From contig CAZAOZ010000032.1 in assembly GCA_964486865.1 (NCBI GenBank), forward strand, positions 1 through 35,079: a stretch of 35,079 nucleotides of DNA, in the 5' to 3' direction. Origin of the DNA: Ga0077527 sp964486865. Its GTDB lineage: Bacteria > Pseudomonadota > Gammaproteobacteria > Burkholderiales > SG8-41. Shown one piece after another: positions 1 through 8,396 of the stretch (positions are counted from its first letter, which is position 1; each line of letters begins with the position of its first letter). Position numbers and translations under genes: made by a program. The notes beneath the pieces were generated by a model, which was not told where the DNA came from, ran no database searches, and saw nothing but the letters and a program-made list of their open reading frames with translations.

Positions 1-1
1 C

Positions 2-1057
2 GGCAAGTCGCTGCATGAGGATTTCCACGGCATGACCGGCATCGACCTCAACCGCGCCGGCACGCCGCTGCTGGAAATCGTGTCCGAGCCGGACATGCGC
101 TCGGCGGCGGAGGCCGTGGAATACGCCAGGGCATTGCATGCGCTGGTGCGCTGGATCGATGTCTGCGACGGCAACATGCAGGAAGGCTCGTTTCGCTGCG
201 ACGCCAACGTGTCGGTGCGTCCGCAGGGCTCCGACAAGCTGGGCACGCGCCGCGAAATCAAGAATCTCAACAGCTTCCGCTTCCTGCAGCAGGCCATCGA
301 GTATGAAACGCGCTGGCAGATCAATGAGATCGAGGACGGCCGCGCCATCCAGCAGGCGACCGTGCTGTTCGATCCGGCGACCGGCGAGACGCGCATGATG
401 CGCACCAAGGAAGACGCGCATGACTATCGTTATTTCCCGGATCCCGATCTGCTGCCGCTGGAAGTGACGTCGCAATGGCTGGAGGCCGTGCGCGCCGCAA
501 TGCCGCCGCTGCCACAGGCGCGACATGAGCACTTCGTGGCGCAATATGAACTGACGACTTACGATGCAAGTCTGCTGACCGCGAGCCGCGAGCTGGCTGA
601 CTATTTCAGCGCCGCGGCGGCTGGCGCTGATGCAAAAACCGGAAAACTCTGCGCCAACTGGATATCCGGCGTGCTGAGCGCGCGGCTCAACGAAGAGGGT
701 ATCGACATCAGCCGGAGCCGGGTCAGCGCAGGGCAGTTACGCCTGCTCGTCAACCGCATCGCCGACAACACCATTTCCGGGAAAATGGCGAAAGATGTTT
801 TCGATGCGATGTGGGCAGGCGAGGGCGATGCCGACCAGATCATCGCCGCCAAAGGCCTCAAGCAGATTTCCGACAGCGGCGAGATCGAAAAAATCGTCGA
901 TCAGGTGATCGCAGCGAACGCCCAGCAGGTCGCCGATTTCCGCGCCGGCAAGGAAAAAGCCTTCAACTCGCTGGTGGGGCAGGTGATGAAGGCCAGCCGC
1001 GGCAAGGCCAATCCGCAGCAGGTCAACGATATACTGCGGCGCAAACTGGCCGTATAG
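2..1057 (+). CDS. gatB: Aspartyl/glutamyl-tRNA(Asn/Gln) amidotransferase subunit B, 3' part
   Basis: Subunit B of the GatCAB complex, which converts misacylated Glu-tRNA(Gln) or Asp-tRNA(Asn) to the amidated form in the cytoplasm. The frame is open from base 2, so the gene begins before the window; about 352 C-terminal residues are present of the roughly 480 usual for the family. The conserved stretches HEDFHGMTGIDLNRAGTPL and VSEPDM are at the left edge, followed by the RCDANVSVR and EIKNLNSFRF motifs of the catalytic cradle. The helical YqeY/GatB C-terminal domain follows, ending with KANPQQVNDILRRKL and a TAG stop. The usual partners gatC and gatA would be expected upstream, outside the window. 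Identification is firm; only the start is missing. Confidence 0.97.
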   Translation, partial: GKSLHEDFHGMTGIDLNRAGTPLLEIVSEPDMRSAAEAVEYARALHALVRWIDVCDGNMQEGSFRCDANVSVRPQGSDKLGTRREIKNLNSFRFLQQAIEYETRWQINEIEDGRAIQQATVLFDPATGETRMMRTKEDAHDYRYFPDPDLLPLEVTSQWLEAVRAAMPPLPQARHEHFVAQYELTTYDASLLTASRELADYFSAAAAGADAKTGKLCANWISGVLSARLNEEGIDISRSRVSAGQLRLLVNRIADNTISGKMAKDVFDAMWAGEGDADQIIAAKGLKQISDSGEIEKIVDQVIAANAQQVADFRAGKEKAFNSLVGQVMKASRGKANPQQVNDILRRKLAV

Positions 1058-1085
1058 CGTAACACGTTGTTTTTATTTATATAAT

Positions 1086-1784
1086 TTACTTTTTCGCCGG
1101 GGTGGCCGGTGCTGCGGCAGTTGCCGGTGCCGCCGCCGGTGTGCTGCCCCGCAGTTCAATGAAGCGCGCCTTCTGCCGGGCGTAGCGCGCAACGATCTCC
1201 GCCCTTTCCTTTTCCTTGTCCGCGATGCGCGCCTCGGCGCGGCCCTTGGCCTCGGCGGCCTGCTTCAGATCTTCGCTCACCCTGTCGGGCACCGGTTTGC
1301 CGGACTTGGCGGCATCATCGTGGCGTTTCTGCTGGTTGGCGTGCACCTCGGCTGCACTTTTCAGCGTGCTTTTCAACTGGGTGAGCTGAAGATCGACCAC
1401 CTGGATTTCGCGCTCACCCCGCTGATCGATTTCTTTTTCCGAGGTGTAGGTGTTCAGCAGGGCGTCGTCCTGCCGCTTCTGTTCAGCCAGCCGGCGATCT
1501 TCGTCCGCCTTGAGTTCCGCCTTCTTTTTTGCTTCCTCCCTCAGTCGCGCGGACTCTTCGGCAGATACGCTGGTTCCCCGCGTAATGCCCTGACTGTCGA
1601 TCCGCTTGGTTTCGTTTTTCTGGAATTCCGGCGGCACGCGGTCGCCGCAGCCGATGACTTTGCCTGCTGCGTCTTTCCAGCAGATGATTTTCTGCGCATG
1701 AGCCGGCAGCGTGCCGGCGGCAACTGCAGCCAGCATCGCAGCGCCGGCAAGAAGGGTGCGGACAATCCACGGTCGTTCAAGCAT
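1086..1784 (-). CDS. DUF4124-type exported coiled-coil protein
   Basis: A 232-residue protein of unknown function. Residues 1-30 form a signal peptide: a basic start, an alanine/leucine-rich core and cleavage near AHA-Q. Just after it comes a short segment, CWKDAAGKVIGCGDRVPPE, resembling the DUF4124 domain that often opens periplasmic proteins of Beta- and Gammaproteobacteria. The middle, about residues 75-205, is very rich in Glu, Lys, Arg and Ala and should form a long coiled coil. The C-terminus is an Ala/Pro/Thr-rich tail. The start codon overlaps the end of pyrE by 8 bases, so the two are probably co-transcribed and translationally coupled, although a shared function is not implied. Periplasmic location is inferred from the signal peptide. 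Confidence 0.8.
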   Translation of the reverse strand: MLERPWIVRTLLAGAAMLAAVAAGTLPAHAQKIICWKDAAGKVIGCGDRVPPEFQKNETKRIDSQGITRGTSVSAEESARLREEAKKKAELKADEDRRLAEQKRQDDALLNTYTSEKEIDQRGEREIQVVDLQLTQLKSTLKSAAEVHANQQKRHDDAAKSGKPVPDRVSEDLKQAAEAKGRAEARIADKEKERAEIVARYARQKARFIELRGSTPAAAPATAAAPATPAKK

Positions 1785-2427
1785 GATTCACTCCGTATTG
1801 TTTGCGGTAAGCGGCGACAGCGGTCAATTGCGGCGCCATGCCTTTTTCATTGCCCAGAAACTCAAGCAGGTCGTCGAGCGTGGCGATGCTGACGACCGGC
1901 ATTCCGTAGAGCTGTCTGACTTCCTGTGTGGCCGAGAGTTCCGCGGAGCCGCGCTCCATGCGGTCCAGCGCAATCAGCACTCCGGCAGGTACGGCGTTTG
2001 CGACGCGGATCAGGTTGACCGATTCGCGCACCGACGTGCCCGCCGAAATCACATCATCGACGATCAGCACCCGTCCCGCCAGCGATGCGCCGACCACGCT
2101 GCCGCCTTCGCCGTGATCCTTGGTTTCCTTGCGGTTGTAGCTGAAGGGCACGTTGCGGCCGGTTTCGGCCAGCGCGACGGCCACGGCGGCCACCAGCGGT
2201 ATGCCCTTGTAGGCGGGGCCGAACAGCATGTCGAACGGCACATCCGCCGCGGAAATCGCTTTCGCGTAAAATTGCGCAAGCTGGCGCAGTGACTTGCCGT
2301 CGCAGAATAGTCCGGCATTGAAAAAATACGGGGACAGGCGCCCGGCCTTGGTTTTGAATTCGCCGAACAGCAACACCCGGGTGTCGATGGCGAAACGGAT
2401 GAATTCCTGTCGGAAACTGGCTGCCAT
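1777..2427 (-). CDS. pyrE: Orotate phosphoribosyltransferase
   Basis: Cytoplasmic enzyme of pyrimidine synthesis that joins orotate and PRPP to make orotidine 5'-monophosphate. At 216 residues it is the normal size. The N-terminal part has the KTKAGRLSPYFFNAGLF segment of the orotate site. The middle has FGPAYKGIPL. The PRPP-binding loop VLIVDDVISAGTS lies near residues 120-132 with the two acidic residues intact. The gene is divergent from the exonuclease III gene, with 93 bases between the two starts, and its end overlaps the following DUF4124 gene by 8 bases. Confidence 0.96.
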   Translation of the reverse strand: MAASFRQEFIRFAIDTRVLLFGEFKTKAGRLSPYFFNAGLFCDGKSLRQLAQFYAKAISAADVPFDMLFGPAYKGIPLVAAVAVALAETGRNVPFSYNRKETKDHGEGGSVVGASLAGRVLIVDDVISAGTSVRESVNLIRVANAVPAGVLIALDRMERGSAELSATQEVRQLYGMPVVSIATLDDLLEFLGNEKGMAPQLTAVAAYRKQYGVNHA

Positions 2428-2520
2428 ATTTGCGTGTCAATGCTGCATATCAACCGGTGTGCCCGTGGCAGGAGAGGGCGATGCAGCAGGAGGCTACGCT
2501 GTACCGCCGGACTGAAAACA

Positions 2521-3297
2521 ATGAAAATTATAACCCTGAATCTCAACGGCATCCGCTCTGCTGCGCGCAAAGGGTTCTTTGACTGGCTGCCGCACCAGCG
2601 TGCCGACGTGATCTGCGTCCAGGAAATCAAGGCGCAGGCCGCGGACATGACCGACGAGTTGCTCGCGCCCGGCGGCTATCGCGGTCATTTTCATTACGCC
2701 GAAAAGAAGGGCTACAGCGGCGTGGGCATTTATTCGAAAGTCGCGCCCGACCGGGTTGCCGCCGGACTGGGTGTTGCGGACATCGACGCCGAGGGGCGCT
2801 ATCTGCGCGCGGATTTCGGCAAGCTGTCGGTGATTTCGGTTTATCTGCCGTCGGGTTCCAGCGGCGAGCATCGCCAGCAGGCCAAGTTTCAGTTCATGGA
2901 AAAGTTCTATCCCCACCTGAAACGGCTGAAAGCCGGCGGCCGGGAAATTGTGCTGTGCGGCGACTGGAACATTGCGCACAAGGAAATCGACCTGAAAAAC
3001 TGGCGCGGCAACCGCACGAATTCGGGATTCCTGCCGGAAGAGCGGGACTGGCTGACGCGGGTGTTCGACGAACTGGGCTGGGTCGATGTGTTCCGCGGTA
3101 TTGATCCGCGTCCCGAGCAGTACACCTGGTGGTCGAACCGCGGCCAGGCATGGGCGAAGAACGTCGGCTGGCGGATTGATTACCAGATTGCGACGCCGGG
3201 CATGGCGGCAACCGCGCAGCGGGCGGCGATTTACAAGGACACGCGGTTCTCCGATCACGCCCCGCTGACCATCGATTACGCCGGGAAACTCGCTTGA
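2521..3297 (+). CDS. xthA: Exodeoxyribonuclease III family protein
   Basis: Apurinic/apyrimidinic endonuclease and 3'-5' exonuclease acting in base excision repair. It has 258 residues when started at the ATG at 2521, which gives the family N-terminus MKIITLNLNGIRSA; an upstream in-frame extension from 2434 lacks family similarity and was not used. Visible active-site motifs are the metal-binding Glu in CVQEIKAQ, GDWNIAH (Asp and Asn), WWSNRG, RIDYQ, and the final SDHAPL containing the catalytic Asp-His pair. No strong ribosome binding site precedes this ATG. The stop overlaps the TTG start of the following transporter gene (TTGA), so the two may be coupled. Confidence 0.93.
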   Translation: MKIITLNLNGIRSAARKGFFDWLPHQRADVICVQEIKAQAADMTDELLAPGGYRGHFHYAEKKGYSGVGIYSKVAPDRVAAGLGVADIDAEGRYLRADFGKLSVISVYLPSGSSGEHRQQAKFQFMEKFYPHLKRLKAGGREIVLCGDWNIAHKEIDLKNWRGNRTNSGFLPEERDWLTRVFDELGWVDVFRGIDPRPEQYTWWSNRGQAWAKNVGWRIDYQIATPGMAATAQRAAIYKDTRFSDHAPLTIDYAGKLA

Positions 3298-4568
3298 CGG
3301 CCTGGCGCGACACGCTGGCCGCGATATTCAGCGGGCGCATGCTGGTCGCGCTGTTGATGGGCTTCTCATCCGGCCTGCCGCTGCTGCTGACCGGTTCGGT
3401 GCTGCAGGCGTGGCTGAAGGACGGCGGCATCGATCTGGCGCGCATCGGCCTGTTTGCGCTGATCGGTCTGCCCTATACGCTGAAATTTCTCTGGTCGCCG
3501 CTGTTCGACCGCTACATCCCCGCGTTTCTGGGGCGCCGCCGCGGCTGGCTGGCGCTGGTGCAGATCGCCCTGGCGGGCGCGCTGTTCCTGCTGAGTTTTG
3601 CGCGGCCGACCCCGGATCATCTGTGGCTGATCATGCTGGCGGGCATGCTGGTGGCGTTTTTCTCGGCGTCGCAGGACACCGTGATCGATGCCTACCGGCG
3701 CGAGAGCCTGGGCGACGCCGAACTGGGTTTCGGCTCGGCGCTCTACGTCAACGGTTACCGGGTGGGCATGCTGCTCGCCGGCGGCGGCGGCCTGATTCTT
3801 GCCGATCTGCTGTCGTTTGAAGCCATGTACCGGATCATGGCGGCGTGCATGTTCGCGTGCATCATCGTCACTCTACTCGCCCCGGAACCGCCGCTGCCGG
3901 AGGGCCGGCCGCGCACGCTGGAAGCAGCGGTGCTGCTGCCGTTTCGCGATTACTTCGCGCGCGAGGGCGCCTGGCTGGCGCTGGCGTTCATCCTGTTCTA
4001 CAAGCTGGGCGACACCATGGCCTCGGCGATGACCATTCCGTTTTATCTGGATCTCGGCTATTCCAAAACCGAAATCGGCGCCGTGGTCAAGCTGTTCGGT
4101 TTCTGGGCGACGATTGCCGGCGGCACGCTGGGCGGGATCTGGATACTGCGCGTCGGCGTCTATCGCGCGCTGTGGTGGTTCGGATTTGGCCAGATGATTT
4201 CGACGCTGGGTTTCGTCATCCTCGCATACTGTCCGCCGGATCTCGCCGCACTCGCGGCGGTGGTCGCGGTGGAGAACTTCACCGCGGGGCTCGGCACCGC
4301 CGCCTTCGTCGGTTTCATGGGCGCGCTCACCGATCGCCGCTTTACCGCGACGCAATATGCGTTGCTGTCCAGCCTGATGGGCGTGCCGCGCGTGCTGCTG
4401 GCCGCGCCCACCGGTTTCTTCGCGTCCTGGCTGGGCTGGCCGGGTTTTTTCCTGTTGTGCGTGCTGATTGCCATTCCCGGCCTGGTGCTGCTGCGCTGGG
4501 TGACGCGGCTTGCGGAAGCGCCCGCTGCGCAGTCAGGCGCAGCCAATCAACCCGGAAAAAGCTATTAG
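3294..4568 (+). CDS. ampG: AmpG-family MFS permease (muropeptide transporter-like)
   Basis: Inner-membrane major facilitator protein of 424 residues. It follows the E. coli AmpG pattern closely: GFSSGLPLLLTGSVLQAW, LKFLWSPLFDRY, GRRRGW, SASQDTVIDAYR, LLAPEP, FYKLGD, ENFTAGLGTAAFVGFM and TATQYALLSSL. E. coli AmpG imports anhydro-muropeptides for cell-wall recycling and beta-lactamase induction, so recycling is the likely role; substrate specificity within the family is not certain. Twelve hydrophobic segments can be traced; the protein lacks the extra C-terminal membrane segments of E. coli AmpG. The start is taken as TTG, in the TTGA overlap with the xthA stop; an ATG at 3339 is an alternative that would trim 15 residues. 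Confidence 0.85.
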   Translation: MTAWRDTLAAIFSGRMLVALLMGFSSGLPLLLTGSVLQAWLKDGGIDLARIGLFALIGLPYTLKFLWSPLFDRYIPAFLGRRRGWLALVQIALAGALFLLSFARPTPDHLWLIMLAGMLVAFFSASQDTVIDAYRRESLGDAELGFGSALYVNGYRVGMLLAGGGGLILADLLSFEAMYRIMAACMFACIIVTLLAPEPPLPEGRPRTLEAAVLLPFRDYFAREGAWLALAFILFYKLGDTMASAMTIPFYLDLGYSKTEIGAVVKLFGFWATIAGGTLGGIWILRVGVYRALWWFGFGQMISTLGFVILAYCPPDLAALAAVVAVENFTAGLGTAAFVGFMGALTDRRFTATQYALLSSLMGVPRVLLAAPTGFFASWLGWPGFFLLCVLIAIPGLVLLRWVTRLAEAPAAQSGAANQPGKSY

Positions 4569-4708
4569 CCACAGAGATAACAGAGGTCACAGAGAACACC
4601 AAGAGATTCAAGGAGTTGAATACTCACACGATCCGCACCGGATTTGTGGAATGTGGAAATGGTTCACGTTCTTGATTTTCCTCTGTGTTCTCTGTGATCT
4701 CTGTGGCC
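4568..4708. repeat. Intergenic inverted-repeat element built on a CCACAGAG motif
   Basis: The space between the convergent ampG and metW genes is nearly filled by two long arms. The left arm (4568-4600) starts GCCACAGAGATAACAGAGG, and the right arm (about 4679-4708) reads as its imperfect complement, ending in CTCTGTGGC. The left arm carries one extra CACAGAG unit. The GCC at the left end overlaps the last base of the ampG stop codon. Related CCACAGAG-rich elements are seen between genes in many environmental bacterial genomes. It may be a non-autonomous mobile element; as transcript it could fold into a bidirectional terminator between the two convergent genes, but there is no U-tract. Confidence 0.7.
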
Positions 4709-4726
4709 GAATTGCTGTTTTAAGGA

Positions 4727-5323
4727 TCAAGCGCCAAAGTGATAGACGGCGAGTTCGCCCAGCAGGTTCGGCCAGACCTGCACCGGCTTGCCGGCGGTGA
4801 GCACGGTGCGCTCGACGATGCGGATGCCGCGTTCGGCGCAGAACTGCTCGAAGTCGGCGACAGTACACAGATGCACGTTCGGCGTGTCGAACCACTCGAA
4901 CGGCAGCGAATCTGAAACCGGCATCTGCCCGCGCAGCACCTGCAGGCGGTTTTTCCAGTAGCCGAAATTCGGGAAAGTGACGATGCCCGCGCGCCCGACG
5001 CGCAGCATTTCACGGACGATGCGCTCGGTGTTGCGCATCGCCTGCAGGGTCTGCGACAGGATCACGTAATCGAATGAGCCGTCGGCGAACTCCGAGAGGC
5101 CGCGCTCCAGGTCGCTCTGGATGACATCGACCCCGTTGTTCACGCAGGCGAGCACGTTGCGGTCGTCGATCTCGACGCCGTAGCCGGTGACCGCGCGCGC
5201 CTGCTGCAGGTATTTCAGCAGCGTGCCGTCGCCGCAGCCCAGGTCGAGCACATGCGCGCCCGGGCGCACCCACTGCGCGATGGCGGCGAAATCGGGGCGT
5301 TGCGCGCCGTTGCGGACGGTCAT
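4727..5323 (-). CDS. metW: MetW, methionine biosynthesis methyltransferase-like protein
   Basis: A 198-residue class I SAM-dependent methyltransferase-fold protein of the MetW family, found with metX in many Proteobacteria and needed with MetX for homoserine acylation in some of them. The SAM-binding motif I HVLDLGCGDGTLLKYL lies near residues 24-39, with the acidic GVEID segment and the DYVILSQTLQAM block following. The chemical role of MetW is not settled by sequence. Its ATG overlaps the metX stop by four bases (ATGA), so the two genes form a translationally coupled operon under the SAM-II riboswitch upstream of metX. Confidence 0.95.
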   Translation of the reverse strand: MTVRNGAQRPDFAAIAQWVRPGAHVLDLGCGDGTLLKYLQQARAVTGYGVEIDDRNVLACVNNGVDVIQSDLERGLSEFADGSFDYVILSQTLQAMRNTERIVREMLRVGRAGIVTFPNFGYWKNRLQVLRGQMPVSDSLPFEWFDTPNVHLCTVADFEQFCAERGIRIVERTVLTAGKPVQVWPNLLGELAVYHFGA

Positions 5324-6477
5324 GGCGCCACCTCCGCATGAATGCGGTCGAAATACGCGGCAACTAGCCGGTGGTAGCGCGCGTCTTCCAGCAGGAAGGC
5401 GTCGTGTCCGTGCGGCGCGTCGATTTCCGCATAAGTGACGCGCGCGCGGTTGTCGAGCAGCGCATGCACGATCTCGCGCGAACGCTCCGGCGAGAAGCGC
5501 CAGTCGGTGGTGAACGATACGACCAGCACGCCGGCCTGCACCGGCGCCAGCGCCCGCGTCAGGCTGCCGCCGCTCTCAAATGCCGGATCGAAATAGTCGA
5601 GCGCCTTGGTGATGCGCAGGTAAGTGTTGGCGTCGAAGTAATCCGCGAACTTGTTGCCCTGATGACGCAGATACGATTCGATCTGGAACTCGCTGTCGAA
5701 GGTGTAGTTGAGCTTGCCGTTTCTCAACTGGCGCCCGAATTTGCTCGCCATCTCGTCGTCCGACAGATAGGTAATGTGGCCGATCATGCGCGCCACCCGC
5801 AGCCCGCTTTTGGGCGCGGTGCCCTGTGCGAGATAGTTGCCGCCGTGAAAATCGGGATCGGCGGCAATGGCCTGCCGCGCGACCTCGTTGAAGGCGATGT
5901 TTTGCGCCGACAGATTCGGCGCGCAGGCGATGACGATGCTGTGGCGCAGGCGTTGCGGGTAACGGATGGCCCAGCTCAACGCCTGCATGGCGCCGAGACT
6001 GCCGCCCATGACCGCGGCGAACTGCGTGATGCCGAGGTGATCGGCCAGCTGCGCCTGCGCGTCCACCCAGTCTTCGACGGTGACCACCGGGAAGTCGCCG
6101 CCCCATATTCTGCCGGTGTCGGGATTGATGCTGAGCGGCCCGGTGGAGCCGTGGCAGCCGCCGATATTGTTGACGCCGATGACGAAGTAGCGATCGGTGT
6201 CCAGCGGTTTGCCGGGACCGATCATGTTGTCCCACCAGCCGGTGTTGGACGGGTTATCGGCATGGAACCCGGCGACATGGTGCGAGGCGTTGAGCGCGTG
6301 GCAGACCAGCACGGCGTTGGAGCGGCCGGCGTTGAGCGTGCCGTAGGTCTCGAACACCAGTTCGTAGTCGTGCAGCACCGCGCCGCTGCGCAGCGGCAGC
6401 GGGGCGGTAAAGCGCGCGGTCTGCGGCGTGACTGCGCCGACGGACCGCGCTTGTTGTGTGATTGCGGTTGTGGACAT
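5320..6477 (-). CDS. metX: Homoserine O-acyltransferase (acetyl- or succinyltransferase)
   Basis: Alpha/beta-hydrolase enzyme that acylates homoserine in the first committed step of methionine synthesis. It has 385 residues, normal for MetX. The nucleophile Ser is in GGSLGAMQALSW, the catalytic Asp in FTTDWRFSP and the catalytic His in HGHDAFLL. GSSTGP-type and WWDNMIGPG substrate loops are present. Whether acetyl-CoA or succinyl-CoA is used cannot be read safely; many proteobacterial MetX proteins paired with MetW use succinyl-CoA. The leader carries a promoter, a SAM-II aptamer and a terminator hairpin whose U-tract abuts this ATG. The only Shine-Dalgarno candidate, GGGG, sits in the 3' arm of that hairpin, so expression should fall when SAM is abundant. 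Confidence 0.95.
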   Translation of the reverse strand: MSTTAITQQARSVGAVTPQTARFTAPLPLRSGAVLHDYELVFETYGTLNAGRSNAVLVCHALNASHHVAGFHADNPSNTGWWDNMIGPGKPLDTDRYFVIGVNNIGGCHGSTGPLSINPDTGRIWGGDFPVVTVEDWVDAQAQLADHLGITQFAAVMGGSLGAMQALSWAIRYPQRLRHSIVIACAPNLSAQNIAFNEVARQAIAADPDFHGGNYLAQGTAPKSGLRVARMIGHITYLSDDEMASKFGRQLRNGKLNYTFDSEFQIESYLRHQGNKFADYFDANTYLRITKALDYFDPAFESGGSLTRALAPVQAGVLVVSFTTDWRFSPERSREIVHALLDNRARVTYAEIDAPHGHDAFLLEDARYHRLVAAYFDRIHAEVAP

Positions 6478-6509
6478 AAAAAAACCCCGAAAGCCTGCGC
6501 TCCGGGGTT
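6478..6509 (-). terminator. Intrinsic terminator hairpin between SAM-II aptamer and metX
   Basis: On the minus strand AACCCCG (6509-6503) pairs with CGGGGTT (6489-6483) around a 13-base loop and is followed by an uninterrupted run of T directly before the metX ATG. The hairpin also contains the only GGGG that could act as ribosome binding site for metX. It could therefore stop transcription, hide the ribosome binding site, or do both. An antiterminator competing with it is not obvious by eye. Confidence 0.75.
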
Positions 6510-6525
6510 ACGAGAATTCACATAT

Positions 6526-6577
6526 CTCTTTAGCCGGATTTATTACGCGCCCGCAAGCTGATTTCAAATCGGCGCGA
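6526..6577 (-). promoter_or_regulatory. SAM-II riboswitch aptamer upstream of metX
   Basis: The minus-strand leader matches the compact SAM-II (metA motif, SAM_alpha) consensus in order. P1 5' strand is CGCGCC, then the conserved GATTT, then GCTTGC, then the P1 3' strand GGCGCG, TAATAAA, and the pseudoknot segment GGCTAAAGAG. P1 is six base pairs, and spacing of all blocks agrees with the crystallised environmental SAM-II RNA as I recall it. It begins about 15 bases after the predicted promoter -10 box and precedes the terminator and metX. Known SAM-II RNAs bind S-adenosylmethionine and lower expression of methionine genes. The identification is by motif only. Confidence 0.9.
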
Positions 6578-6591
6578 AGAAACAGGGGCTT

Positions 6592-6620
6592 ACGTTACCC
6601 GGCGGGCCGGAGCTTGTCAA
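6592..6620 (-). promoter_or_regulatory. Sigma70-type promoter of metX-metW
   Basis: A perfect -35 box TTGACA (6620-6615) is followed by a 17-base spacer and the -10 box TAACGT (6597-6592) on the minus strand. Predicted transcription starts near 6585, so the transcript would begin just ahead of the SAM-II aptamer. The spacing and position fit the riboswitch arrangement well. Confidence 0.75.
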
Positions 6621-6660
6621 ACAGGCCGCGACCAAACGGGAAACCCGTCAGGAAATCAGG

Positions 6661-8388
6661 TCAGGCATTCAGACGGTCGAGCAGGGTGCGCAGCCTGGCG
6701 GGATCGGTCGCCCGCAGCATTTTCCTGCCGATGGGCTGGGCTTCGGCGAGGCTGGTCTGGAGCACCCGCTGCTTGACGTCGAGCAGATGCGCGGAGTGCA
6801 TCGAAAACTGGCGCAGCCCCAGCGCCAGCAGCAGGCGGGTCAGCGCAACGTCACCCGCCATCTCGCCGCAAACCGCGACGGGGATGCGGGCCTTGCCGGC
6901 CGTCTTGAAAATATGCGCGAGCAGCGTCAGCACCGCCGGATGCAGCGGGTCGTACAGATGCGCCACGGTATCGTCGGTGCGATCCACTGCGAGCAGATAC
7001 TGGATCAGGTCATTGGTGCCCACCGACAGGAAATCGAGACGCCTGGTCAGCAGCCCCAGCGCCAGCGCCGCGGCGGGAATTTCAACCATGCCGCCGATGG
7101 GCACCTGCCGGTCGTAGGCAATTCCGTCGTCGTCCAGACTGCGCCTGGCGTGTTCGACCAGCAGCAGGGCCTGATCGATTTCCGATGCGTTCATCAGCAT
7201 CGGGATCAGGATTTTCATTTTGCCGTAACAGGACGCGCGCAGCATCGCGCGCAACTGCGTGACGAACCGCTTGGGCTCCGTCAGGCACAGGCGGATCGCG
7301 CGCAGGCCCAGCGCTGGATTCGGCGCGAGGCGCACGGTGTCGTCGGTTTTCTTGTCGGCGCCCAGGTCGTAAGTGCGGATGACGACGGGCCGGTCGCCCA
7401 TCTCCTCCATGACCTTGCGGTAGGCTTCAAACTGCTCGTCCTCGTCCGGCAGGTCCGGGCGATTGAGGAACAGGAACTCCGTGCGGAACAGGCCGATGCC
7501 GGTGGCGCCGCTTTCCATTGCCAGCGCCACGTCGCCCGGCAACTCGATATTGGCGTGCAGCTCGATGTCCACTCCGTCCAGCGTCTGCGCCGGAGTGTCG
7601 CGCAGCCGCTTGAGTTTCTGGCGCTCGAGGCCGAACGCGCGCTGCCGCAACTGGTATTCGGCGAGCACCTGCGGATCGGGATCGACGATGACCACGCCCT
7701 GGGTGCCGTCAACAATGATGATTTCATTCTCGCTCACCAGTTGCCGCGCATGGTGGAGCGCGACGATGCAGGGGATGTTCAGGCTGCGCGCGACGATGGC
7801 GGTGTGTGAAGTCGCGCCGCCGAGATCGGTGATGAAGCTGGCGAAACGGTGCTGCTTGAACAGCACCACGTCGGCAGGCGACAGGTCATGTGCCACCAGC
7901 ACCAGATTCTGGTCTTCCGGGCCGGCGGGCGGCGGCGCATGCCCCGGTTGCCCCAGCAACACCTTCATGACGCGTTGCGCAACCTGGATCACGTCGGTGC
8001 GGCGTTCGCGCAGATAGACATCCTCGATGGCATCGAATTGCATGAGCAGTTCATCGGTCTGGATTTTCAGCGCCCACTCGGCATTGCAGTTTTCGGCGGC
8101 AATGATGGACCGCGGCATTTCGGACAATGTCGAGTCGTTGAGGATTGTCTGGTGCAGATCGATGAAGGCGCCGAGTTCGGCGGGGGCGCCGGCAGGAACT
8201 ACGGTGCGCAAATGGTCGAATTCGCCGCGCACGGCCTGCACCGCCGCGTCAAAGCGCGCGATTTCTTCCGGGATCTGCCGCGCCGGCACCTCGTAATGCG
8301 AGACCTCGAGCTGCGTGTGCGAGATCAGGTGCGCATGGCCGATGGCGATGCCGCCGGAAACGCCGATGCCGTGGATGGTGAGGCTCAT
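6661..8388 (-). CDS. ptsI: Phosphoenolpyruvate-protein phosphotransferase (Enzyme I)
   Basis: Enzyme I takes phosphate from phosphoenolpyruvate and passes it to HPr in the cytoplasm. It has 575 residues from the ATG at 8388, which begins MSLTIHGIGVSGGIAIG; the frame is open further upstream but that extension is encoded by heptamer repeats and was rejected. The phosphorylated His195 is in GGATSHTAIVARSLNIPC. The PEP-binding C-terminal barrel has LFRTEFLF, SCYGKMKILIPM, GGMVEIPAAA, FLSVGTNDLIQY and VCGEMAGD, all typical of active Enzyme I. It is last in the gshA-gshB-EIIA-ptsH-ptsI order. No EIIB or EIIC gene is nearby, so the chain is probably regulatory. No Shine-Dalgarno sequence is visible because a tandem repeat abuts the start. 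Confidence 0.96.
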   Translation of the reverse strand: MSLTIHGIGVSGGIAIGHAHLISHTQLEVSHYEVPARQIPEEIARFDAAVQAVRGEFDHLRTVVPAGAPAELGAFIDLHQTILNDSTLSEMPRSIIAAENCNAEWALKIQTDELLMQFDAIEDVYLRERRTDVIQVAQRVMKVLLGQPGHAPPPAGPEDQNLVLVAHDLSPADVVLFKQHRFASFITDLGGATSHTAIVARSLNIPCIVALHHARQLVSENEIIIVDGTQGVVIVDPDPQVLAEYQLRQRAFGLERQKLKRLRDTPAQTLDGVDIELHANIELPGDVALAMESGATGIGLFRTEFLFLNRPDLPDEDEQFEAYRKVMEEMGDRPVVIRTYDLGADKKTDDTVRLAPNPALGLRAIRLCLTEPKRFVTQLRAMLRASCYGKMKILIPMLMNASEIDQALLLVEHARRSLDDDGIAYDRQVPIGGMVEIPAAALALGLLTRRLDFLSVGTNDLIQYLLAVDRTDDTVAHLYDPLHPAVLTLLAHIFKTAGKARIPVAVCGEMAGDVALTRLLLALGLRQFSMHSAHLLDVKQRVLQTSLAEAQPIGRKMLRATDPARLRTLLDRLNA

Positions 8389-8396
8389 GAGGGCAG

